Of a DNA stretch of 5,696 nt, positions 1 through 5,696 are shown piece by piece. The notes beneath the pieces were generated by a model, which saw nothing but the letters and a program-made list of their open reading frames with translations, did no database searches and was not told where the DNA came from. A program made the position numbers and the translations under genes. The number at the start of each line of letters is the position of its first letter. Position 1 is the first letter of the stretch. Origin of the DNA: Candidatus Sulfotelmatobacter sp. (GTDB taxonomy: Bacteria > Acidobacteriota > Terriglobia > Terriglobales > Acidobacteriaceae); NCBI GenBank assembly GCA_030040725.1, contig JASHTD010000567.1, positions 1 through 5,696 of the forward strand. The letters run 5' to 3'.

Positions 1-81
1 AGGACGACGTAAATCTGATCATTGCGGAGAAATGGTCGCGCTAGAATGGCATGGCACGCGACTTCGCAGGTACAGCCTGGC

Positions 82-1209
82 ATGAAGAAACACCGGCACG
101 GGATTCACCTGATCGCAGAAATTGCCGACGTTTCCATCGGAACGGTGGATCGTGCCTTGCATGGCCGCCCCGGCATCAACGAAGCCACGCGCCAGCGCAT
201 TCTGAAAATTGCCGAGCAGATCGCTTATACGCCGAATTTAGCGGCGCGCGCTCTTTCGGTTTCCAAGGCGAGCGCCCGCATTGGAGTCTGCATCCCGCGG
301 GAAATCCATTTCTTCTACGATCAGCTTTGGGGTGGAGTGCTGGATGAGGCCAAAAGCGTAGCGCCGCTGGGCATTCAATTCATTCATCGTCCCGTCCACG
401 CTCTGGGTGAACGCGACGCGGAGGCTTTTCAGGAGCTGGCGGAGAGTGGAGTCGACGGCATCATTCTCACCGCTGGCAATCCGCGGAGCCTCAAGCCGCT
501 GATCGACGCGGCGGAAGAAAAAGGCATTCGCGTGGTTTGCGTTTCGACCGATGCACCCGCGAGCCGCCGCTCCAGCATCGTTTGCGTCGAACCTTGGCTA
601 AACGGCCATCTTGCTGGGGAATTAATGGGGAAATTCGTGGCCCCAGGCTCGAAAGTAGCTGTAGTTGCCGGCATGTTGAGCGCGGAAGATCACCGCCAGA
701 AAACCGCCGGCTTTTCTGAGGCATTTCCGCAGCACTGTCCGGGAGGCGAGATCGCCACCGTCATTGAAGGCCACGAAGATGAAGACGAGAGCTTCCAGAA
801 AACGTTCGATCTTCTGGGCCGAATGCCGACCCTTGCCGGGCTCTACGTCAATACGGTCAATTGCCTTCCAGTCTGCCGCGCGCTGGGAGCGCGAGGGCTG
901 GCGGGAAAAACCAAGTTGATCACTACCGATCTTTTCGCAGAGATGTCTCCATACTTCGAAAAAGGCACCATCACAGCTTCCATCTACCAGCAGCCCCATC
1001 GGCAGGGCCAGCTGGCGGTGAGGTTAATGGCGGATCACCTCACTAGTAAGGCGGCTTTCCCGGCCAATGTACACCTCAGCCCCGGGGTTGTGATGTCCTC
1101 GAACCTGCATTTATTCCGGGAGATACGACTGGCCGCTATCCGATTCGACGATTCCCTTCTCTCCACTGCCGCGCATCCTGTCAAGGTCGCGAAGCGGGTC
1201 GTCAGATAA
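82..1209 (+). CDS. LacI-family transcriptional regulator with sugar-binding-protein-like sensor domain
   Basis: Probable local repressor of the downstream receptor gene, acting in the cytoplasm on DNA. From the ATG at 82 the product is 375 residues, normal to slightly long for the family. Residues about 8-32 form the LacI helix-turn-helix, with the recognition segment VSIGTVDRAL at 17-26. YTPNLAARAL (49-58) matches the hinge helix, whose Leu (58) by family knowledge inserts into the central CpG of the operator. Residues about 65-345 resemble a periplasmic-binding-protein fold: DGIILTAGNP, VVCVSTDAPAS, the GHLAGELMGKF helix, the late TTDLF and TASIYQQPHRQGQLAVRLM. This suggests a sugar-like effector, not identified. 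Start choice: an in-frame TTG at 22 and ATG at 46 would add 20 or 12 residues that do not look like the family. The ATG at 82 puts the helix-turn-helix at the usual distance and has a modest AGGT at 68-71. The last 25 or so residues extend beyond the usual domain end. The gene's own promoter is probably off the left edge. Confidence 0.93.
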   Translation: MKKHRHGIHLIAEIADVSIGTVDRALHGRPGINEATRQRILKIAEQIAYTPNLAARALSVSKASARIGVCIPREIHFFYDQLWGGVLDEAKSVAPLGIQFIHRPVHALGERDAEAFQELAESGVDGIILTAGNPRSLKPLIDAAEEKGIRVVCVSTDAPASRRSSIVCVEPWLNGHLAGELMGKFVAPGSKVAVVAGMLSAEDHRQKTAGFSEAFPQHCPGGEIATVIEGHEDEDESFQKTFDLLGRMPTLAGLYVNTVNCLPVCRALGARGLAGKTKLITTDLFAEMSPYFEKGTITASIYQQPHRQGQLAVRLMADHLTSKAAFPANVHLSPGVVMSSNLHLFREIRLAAIRFDDSLLSTAAHPVKVAKRVVR

Positions 1210-1304
1210 GCCACGTTTGACCGGGATTTGGTCTCTCGCCTCATTTGAAATCCTTCCTGACAATGTAAATTCAGATTCTTAATTGCCGCCATGCAAGATT
1301 TTTC

Positions 1305-1334
1305 TTGACAAGACTAATTGAAAACCGCTATAAG
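1305..1334 (+). promoter_or_regulatory. Sigma-70-type promoter of the receptor gene
   Basis: A perfect -35 box TTGACA (1305-1310) is followed after 18 bases by TATAAG (1329-1334), a 5 of 6 match to the -10 consensus. Transcription would be expected to start near 1341-1345, leaving a leader of about 50 bases before the receptor ATG. This is the only good promoter seen in the 184-bp gap, and it sits directly upstream of a LacI-type palindrome. The promoter call is by motif and position only. Confidence 0.75.
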
Positions 1335-1346
1335 CTGGCGCTGTAT

Positions 1347-1360
1347 CGTTAACGTTAACG
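1347..1360. promoter_or_regulatory. Predicted LacI-family operator (perfect 14-bp palindrome)
   Basis: CGTTAACGTTAACG is identical to its own reverse complement and is centred on a CG step (1353-1354). That is the geometry expected for a LacI-family dimer whose hinge leucines pry open the central CpG. It begins 12 bases after the -10 box, so it covers roughly +3 to +19, where a bound repressor would block initiation or early elongation. The adjacent LacI-family gene (82-1209) is the natural candidate to bind it. The symmetry is seen directly; the identity of the binding protein is inferred. Confidence 0.78.
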
Positions 1361-1381
1361 GCGTGAGTCACAATTTCACCT

Positions 1382-1387
1382 GGGGTG
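1382..1387 (+). promoter_or_regulatory. Ribosome binding site deciding the receptor start
   Basis: GGGGTG can pair with the 3' end of 16S rRNA (one G-U wobble) and ends 6 bases before the ATG at 1394. An in-frame GTG at 1385 lies inside this site and so cannot use it, which favours the ATG at 1394 as the true start. Confidence 0.6.
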
Positions 1388-1393
1388 TGCTCT

Positions 1394-4300
1394 ATGGAAT
1401 CTAGCCTTTCGCGCTGCCGCAGCGTTCACTCACTCGCTTTACAAGCCTTTAAGTTCGGTCTGGCGCTCGCTGCCATGGTCGTTCTCGGCTTTTCTTTTTC
1501 GGCCTATGGCCAGGAGGCGACGATCGTCGGCACCGTTACCGATCCTTCAGGTTCGGTGATTCCCAATGCCAAGATTCGTCTCACCCATGTTGAGACCGGC
1601 GAAGTTCGCAGTGTCGTGACGAGCGACACCGGACAATACGTGGCTGCCGATCTTCCCATCGGCCACTATAACGTCGGCGCTCAAGCCTCGGGGTTCAAGT
1701 CGGCCGAGCGAAACAATGTGGCTCTGAACGTTGCTGACCGCGCCCGCATTGACTTTCAAATGCAGTTGGGCTCGGCGACAGAGACTGTCACGGTGGAAGC
1801 CAACGCCGTGAAAGTGCAATCCGATTCTGGCGAGATCAGCGACGTGATTAACGGCCAACAGATCACTCAGCTCGCCACCAATGGACGCAGCGTGTTCGAA
1901 CTCGAAGACCTGACACCCGGCGCGTCCAGTATCCAGGCGGATTTCCAGGTGCCCACTTCCGCGGGCGGAGATTTCAACGTCAGTTTTAACGGGCAGCGAG
2001 TGAGCCACAATCTCTGGTTGATTGATGGCGGCGAAGCCGCGGATCGTGGAGGAGGCGGCGGCGCTGACGTTCTGCCCTCGATGGATGCTATCGCCGAATT
2101 CCGCACTATGACTTCGAATTACAGTGCCGAATACGGCCTTTCCTCGGCAGGCACGATGACCATGGTCATCAAGTCAGGCACCAAGCGGCTGCACGCGACC
2201 GCTTTCTATTTCGGACGCAACAATGCATTCGACGCTCGCAACTATTTCAACCCGGCTCCCAATAAAGTTGCCGAATTGCGTTTCAACGACTGGGGTTTTA
2301 ACGTCGGCGGACCAGTGGAATTCAAAGCAACGGCCAACCCAAAAACATTCTTCTTTTACAACATGGAGTGGCGCCGGTATGTGCAAGGAGGACTGTTCAA
2401 CGTTACCGTTCCCCTCGCGAACATGTATCCCGACGCCAATGGCGCTGGAACCGGCGCTGTAATCCCGACTACTCTGGCCAATGGCACCTCGCTCGATATG
2501 GTGGTTCCAACCGGCGTTGTTGGCCTTGGAGCCAACTGCCCGGGCGGAAAGCCTCCCGCCGGAGTCGTTCCTGGCAAGCCCTTCCCCAATAACACGATTC
2601 CGGATTGCATGATTGATCCCAACGCTACCGCGTTGCTGAGCGCTGGAATCTTCAACAAGCCGACAAGCGGCTGGCAGTTTATCGGCGGCAACAATTCCCC
2701 CACTTATGGAAAGGAAGAGATTGCCCGCATCGATCATCAGTTCACCGATAAGTTCTCGGTGTTTGGCCACTGGATTTCCGACCAGGCGCAGCAGACCTAC
2801 GGAACCACGCAATGGAGCAGTGACAACGTTCCCACGGTTTTCAACACCTTCGGCAATCCCTCTTACAGTGCGGTTATACATACCACCTATGTGATCAGCC
2901 CGTCTCTGCTGAACGAGGTTGGGTTCAATTACGACGGGAACCGCATTGCCATCCTGCCGCAAGGCGTTTACAAGGCGCCGTCGGATTTCACTGAGGGCGC
3001 AAACCGTATATTTAACGGACCGAACGTCGACGACCGCATCCCCGACATTCATTTGTCGGGAAGCACGGGCACTTTCTACACGGCGAACTGGACGCCCTGG
3101 AACAACACCGCGAATGACTATCAGGTTCGCGATGATCTTTCCTGGACCAAGGGTGCACACCAACTCAAGTTCGGCGCTAGTTGGGCGCTTTACAAGAAGG
3201 CGCAGGATTATTTCGCGGAAACCCAGGGCGGTTTCGGATTCAATGGCACATTCACTGCGCCGACGACTTGTACGACATCGACCACGGTCACATGCGGATT
3301 GGACTATGCCGACTTTTTGCTCGGCTACGCTCAGTCCTATAACGAAAACGCGATCAAATCGACCGGCTACTGGAACAACATTTCGCCCGCCGCTTATGTG
3401 CAAGACAACTGGCGTGCCATGCCCCGGCTCACTTTGAACCTGGGATTGCGCTGGGATGGAATTCCACATACGTACGAAGCCTATAACCACATGTCGAATT
3501 TCTATCCCAATCTCTACAACTTCGCGGACAAGCCAGTTTTTGCGAATGCCGCGGATACGCAAATTGCCGCCACCAGCCCCGGTCTCGGAACCAGTTCCGT
3601 GGCCGAGTTGCAGGGTTATAAGTTCTATCTCAACGGCATGGGGATTGAGAGTCAGAATGGGGTTCCCAAAGGATTGGTCAACAATACCTGGGACGCCTTC
3701 GGACCTCGTCTCGGGTTTGCATACGATTTGCTCGGCACGGGAAACACAATCGTCCGTGGCGGCTTCGGCATCATGTACGAGCGCATTCAGGGCAATGACA
3801 TGTACAACGCCGCTACCAATCCACCTTGGGGCTACGGATTGAATGTCAACAATGTTCGTTTTTCCAATCCTCACGACAGCGCCACTGGTGGAGCGATCAC
3901 CGTCCCGATCGTCACTGCGTCAGTTACGGGACTTAACCAGAACTATCCTGCCCCCACAACCTATCAGTACAGCGCGGGAGTTCAGCAGGCGATCGGCAGG
4001 AACGCAGTTCTCTCCATGTCGTATGTCGGCAATCAGGATAGGCACCAAAACTATCTCCAGGAACTCGAGTTGCCTCCCGCTGCTGACTTGGCCTGCTTGC
4101 AATCGTCGAGCAGTTGTACAGGCGCGCAACCGGCCTTCAACGGCTTGGTTACCTATCCCGGTTACAGCTCGCTTAAGATTGCATTCGATGGAGCGAACGC
4201 CCACTACAATTCGCTGCAAACCGAACTACGCGGGCGCGTCACACGCGATCTGACCTTGCAAGCGGCATACACCCTGTCACGCTCGATCGATCCAAGTACG

Positions 4301-4945
4301 GGTGATAACAACGGCTCTAACGGTTGGGACCTCGACCAGGTTTCCGATCCGTATGTCGGATGGAAGTACGACATGGGCCCATCGGTTCTGGATCGTACCA
4401 ACATCGCATTCGTGAACTTTGTTTACGATATCCCCCTGCTGCGCGACAGTTCGAACCGGTTCTTGAAAACAACTGTTGGCGGATGGGAACTCTCCGGTAT
4501 CGTCACTCTGGAATCAGGGCCCCCGCTTAACCTCAGCCTGAGCGGACAAAACGTAGCCAGCATTTTCCCAGGCAACGATGTGATGAACCGCCCAGATCTG
4601 AATGGAGCCATCGGTTATCCTCACACGGCCGCAGAGTGGTTCAATCCGGCAGCGTTCGCCAACCCCGCGGCGGGCACGTGGGGCAACCTGGGTTTCGATG
4701 GAGTGCGCGGACCGGGGCGCGACAACTGGAATCTTTCGCTGTTCAAAAGCTTCGTGATCAGCGAGAGCCGGGGCAGCCGCTTCGAATTCCGGGTTGAGAG
4801 CTTTAACACCTGGAACCACACGCAGTTCGGAGCCTCGGGGACGAACGGCGGAATCAGTACCGCCTTCGGCTCGAGTAACTTTGGCGCGGTGACGAACGCT
4901 TACGATCCGCGCGTGTTCCAGTTCGGCGGTAAGTTGATTTTCTAA
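1394..4945 (+). CDS. TonB-dependent outer-membrane receptor, carboxypeptidase-regulatory-like/Oar-type
   Basis: Outer-membrane active transporter, predicted to import a large or scarce substrate (probably glycan-derived, given the LacI-type regulator) using TonB-ExbBD energy. It has 1183 residues from the ATG at 1394. A signal peptide covers about residues 1-40: a basic N-region, a hydrophobic core FGLALAAMVVLGFSFSA, and likely cleavage near AYGQ-E. Residues about 41-126 are a carboxypeptidase-regulatory-like beta-sandwich (GTVTDPSGSVIPNAKI, then DTGQYVAADLPIGHYNV). The plug follows at about 127-265, with LATNGRSVFELEDLTPG, a LIDGG motif and a five-glycine run at 219-223. YSAEYGLSSAG leads into the barrel (about 270-1183). 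Family hallmarks in the barrel include YADFLLGYAQSY, AYVQDNWR, LTLNLGLRWD, NTIVRGGFGIMYER and the terminal DPRVFQFGGKLIF, ending in the Phe that the BAM complex recognises. Length, start and end all look intact. The six cysteines of the mature protein fall into three close pairs. No TonB box could be recognised. Substrate specificity cannot be read from the sequence. Confidence 0.95.
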   Translation: MESSLSRCRSVHSLALQAFKFGLALAAMVVLGFSFSAYGQEATIVGTVTDPSGSVIPNAKIRLTHVETGEVRSVVTSDTGQYVAADLPIGHYNVGAQASGFKSAERNNVALNVADRARIDFQMQLGSATETVTVEANAVKVQSDSGEISDVINGQQITQLATNGRSVFELEDLTPGASSIQADFQVPTSAGGDFNVSFNGQRVSHNLWLIDGGEAADRGGGGGADVLPSMDAIAEFRTMTSNYSAEYGLSSAGTMTMVIKSGTKRLHATAFYFGRNNAFDARNYFNPAPNKVAELRFNDWGFNVGGPVEFKATANPKTFFFYNMEWRRYVQGGLFNVTVPLANMYPDANGAGTGAVIPTTLANGTSLDMVVPTGVVGLGANCPGGKPPAGVVPGKPFPNNTIPDCMIDPNATALLSAGIFNKPTSGWQFIGGNNSPTYGKEEIARIDHQFTDKFSVFGHWISDQAQQTYGTTQWSSDNVPTVFNTFGNPSYSAVIHTTYVISPSLLNEVGFNYDGNRIAILPQGVYKAPSDFTEGANRIFNGPNVDDRIPDIHLSGSTGTFYTANWTPWNNTANDYQVRDDLSWTKGAHQLKFGASWALYKKAQDYFAETQGGFGFNGTFTAPTTCTTSTTVTCGLDYADFLLGYAQSYNENAIKSTGYWNNISPAAYVQDNWRAMPRLTLNLGLRWDGIPHTYEAYNHMSNFYPNLYNFADKPVFANAADTQIAATSPGLGTSSVAELQGYKFYLNGMGIESQNGVPKGLVNNTWDAFGPRLGFAYDLLGTGNTIVRGGFGIMYERIQGNDMYNAATNPPWGYGLNVNNVRFSNPHDSATGGAITVPIVTASVTGLNQNYPAPTTYQYSAGVQQAIGRNAVLSMSYVGNQDRHQNYLQELELPPAADLACLQSSSSCTGAQPAFNGLVTYPGYSSLKIAFDGANAHYNSLQTELRGRVTRDLTLQAAYTLSRSIDPSTGDNNGSNGWDLDQVSDPYVGWKYDMGPSVLDRTNIAFVNFVYDIPLLRDSSNRFLKTTVGGWELSGIVTLESGPPLNLSLSGQNVASIFPGNDVMNRPDLNGAIGYPHTAAEWFNPAAFANPAAGTWGNLGFDGVRGPGRDNWNLSLFKSFVISESRGSRFEFRVESFNTWNHTQFGASGTNGGISTAFGSSNFGAVTNAYDPRVFQFGGKLIF

Positions 4946-4950
4946 ACATG

Positions 4951-4976
4951 CGAAGGGTGCGCTTGCGCACCCTTCG
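4951..4976 (+). terminator. Perfect hairpin just after the receptor stop codon
   Basis: The arms CGAAGGGTGCGC (4951-4962) and GCGCACCCTTCG (4965-4976) are exact reverse complements, giving an 11-12 bp GC-rich stem with a 2-4 base loop, starting 5 bases after the stop codon. It is followed by TTCGG and not a T-run, so it is a poor intrinsic terminator by itself. It may instead protect the mRNA 3' end or act together with the second hairpin downstream. Confidence 0.55.
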
Positions 4977-4992
4977 TTCGGCGCACACTATC

Positions 4993-5034
4993 AGCTCCGG
5001 TCTGATCATCACCTCGGACCGGAGCTTATATTTT
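4993..5034 (+). terminator. Intrinsic (rho-independent) terminator of the receptor gene
   Basis: The arms AGCTCCGGTC (4993-5002) and GACCGGAGCT (5017-5026) pair perfectly. Three more inner pairs (one G-U) extend the stem to 13 bp around an 8-base loop (5006-5013). The stem is followed at once by TTATATTTT-type sequence (5026-5034), the expected T-rich tail. It probably ends the receptor transcript. It lies only 28 bases before the start codon of the next gene, so it may instead, or also, limit read-through into that gene. Confidence 0.72.
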
Positions 5035-5062
5035 CGCGGGCACTCCTGATACAGTCTCGCAG

Positions 5063-5696
5063 ATGGCGCATAGGATCTGGGTACCGGGTATCCGCGGGCG
5101 AATTCGGCTTTTGCCGCTCTCTTTATTTGCACTCACCGCGGTTCCCTGCATCATCGCTGCGTATTCGGTCGCTCTGAATACGCAAGCCGCAACCCCTGGC
5201 GCTGCAATCGCACTCGAACAGCAGGGTAAACTCGCCGAAGCGGAGGCGACGTGGCGAATCGTCACGCGGCGGAATCCTAAAGATGCCTCCGCTTTTGCCA
5301 GCCTGGGAGTAGTTCTCTCCAAGGAACAAAACTACAAGGATGCCGCGGCAGCGTATGAAAAGGCGCTGGCGCTCAATCCAGGATTGCCGGGCATCCGCTT
5401 GAATCTTGGTCTGGCCCAATTCAAGATGGGACATTTCGATGCGGCAATATCCGAATTCCACTCAGTTCTGTCGGCTGATCCTAATAACCTGCAGGCGTCA
5501 ACCTTGCTTGGACTAAGTTGTTACGGTGCGAAGCGTTTTTCCGAGGCCGCGAAATATCTTGAGCCCGCGGTAAAATCGGATCCCGCCAATTCCGAATTGC
5601 GTCAGGTATTAGCCCAGAGCTGCCTTCGCGCAAAAAAATACTCCTGCGCACTGGAAGAGTTTCGTCAAATCCTGCAGCAGCAACCCAACTCCGCAG
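5063..5696 (+). CDS. Exported TPR-repeat protein, partial (runs off right edge)
   Basis: Open reading frame of 211 complete codons with no stop before the window ends, so only the N-terminal part is present. The N-terminus has a basic segment (IRGRIR, 10-15) and a hydrophobic stretch (about 16-38, LLPLSLFALTAVPCIIAAYSVAL), which reads as a signal peptide or single membrane anchor. Five tandem TPR units of 34 residues then follow with exact periodicity: about 41-74, 75-108, 109-142, 143-176 and 177-210. Each ends in a Pro-containing turn (NPKD, NPGL, DPNN, DPAN, QPNS) and carries the expected small and aromatic positions, for example LGVVLSKEQNYKDAAAAYEKALALNP. TPR arrays are protein-binding scaffolds; the partner is unknown. 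TPR proteins often neighbour such receptors in Acidobacteriota, so a role in the same envelope process is plausible. The ATG at 5063 is the first in the frame after a stop at 5003, but no clear Shine-Dalgarno precedes it. Any C-terminal domain lies outside the window. Confidence 0.88.
   Translation, partial: MAHRIWVPGIRGRIRLLPLSLFALTAVPCIIAAYSVALNTQAATPGAAIALEQQGKLAEAEATWRIVTRRNPKDASAFASLGVVLSKEQNYKDAAAAYEKALALNPGLPGIRLNLGLAQFKMGHFDAAISEFHSVLSADPNNLQASTLLGLSCYGAKRFSEAAKYLEPAVKSDPANSELRQVLAQSCLRAKKYSCALEEFRQILQQQPNSA

Noticed and set aside
42..47. TAGAAT as a -10 box for the regulator gene
   Set aside because: It matches 5 of 6 consensus bases and would give a leader compatible with the ATG at 82, but no acceptable -35 box lies at 16-18 bases upstream.
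22..81. TTG at 22 or ATG at 46 as start of the regulator
   Set aside because: The extra residues (MRRNGRARMAWHATSQVQPG) do not resemble the family N-terminus, and the possible ribosome sites are too far away (GGAGA at 26-30 is 15 bases before 46). The ATG at 82 fits the usual helix-turn-helix position. This remains uncertain without orthologues.
1217..1232. Weak dyad GACC...GGTC after the regulator stop, as a terminator
   Set aside because: Only a 4-bp stem and no T-run follows; it does not support a terminator call.
1363..1379. GTGAGTCAC and GTGA...TCAC symmetry just downstream of the operator, as a second regulatory site
   Set aside because: The dyads are only 4 bases per arm and are likely by chance. 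There is no central CG and no repeat of the operator half-site.
2048..2062. Five-glycine run in the receptor plug as a possible repeat expansion or frameshift
   Set aside because: The codons are mixed (GGA, GGC), the frame is intact on both sides, and Gly-rich stretches after the LIDG motif are compatible with a plug loop.
2174..3874. Long open frame of 566 codons on the minus strand inside the receptor gene
   Set aside because: It lies wholly antisense to an intact, clearly recognisable receptor. Its translation shows no domain, signal or hydrophobic pattern I recognise. Long antisense frames are expected from codon bias in GC-rich genes.
5138..5152. Lipoprotein signal at Cys29 of the TPR protein
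   Set aside because: The residues before the cysteine (TAVP) do not fit a lipobox, because Pro sits at -1. A plain signal peptide or anchor is more likely.

Overview
The window reads as a carbohydrate-type uptake locus from an Acidobacteriota genome (Terriglobia-like). That assignment is an inference. It rests on the large outer-membrane receptor, which has the architecture that is massively duplicated in this phylum: an N-terminal carboxypeptidase-regulatory-like domain, a plug and a very long barrel of about 1180 residues ending in Phe. A companion exported TPR protein and a moderately high GC content (high fifties by eye) point the same way. All three genes lie on the + strand.

Layout. 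(1) Positions 82-1209 encode a LacI-family transcription regulator with a periplasmic-binding-protein-like sensor domain. (2) Positions 1210-1393 are a compact control region. It holds a near-consensus sigma-70 promoter (TTGACA at 1305-1310, TATAAG at 1329-1334), a perfect 14-bp palindrome with a central CG (1347-1360) lying about where transcription should start, and a ribosome binding site (1382-1387). (3) Positions 1394-4945 encode the SusC/Oar-like TonB-dependent receptor with a signal peptide. (4) Positions 4946-5062 hold two consecutive strong hairpins; the second is followed by a T-rich stretch and looks like an intrinsic terminator. (5) Positions 5063-5696 hold the first 211 codons of an exported TPR-repeat protein that runs off the right edge.

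How the parts fit. The regulator most likely binds the palindrome and blocks transcription of the receptor gene until a small ligand, by family a sugar or sugar derivative, releases it. The receptor would then import a glycan-type substrate across the outer membrane using TonB energy. The substrate cannot be named from this sequence, and no glycoside hydrolase, transporter or sugar kinase is visible. The TPR gene may be a functional partner, but the terminator between them suggests separate or attenuated expression.

I see no RNA gene, mobile element, CRISPR array or clear novel system. The region is mostly an ordinary acidobacterial regulator-receptor pair. Its most informative point is the well-formed promoter/operator that links the two genes.
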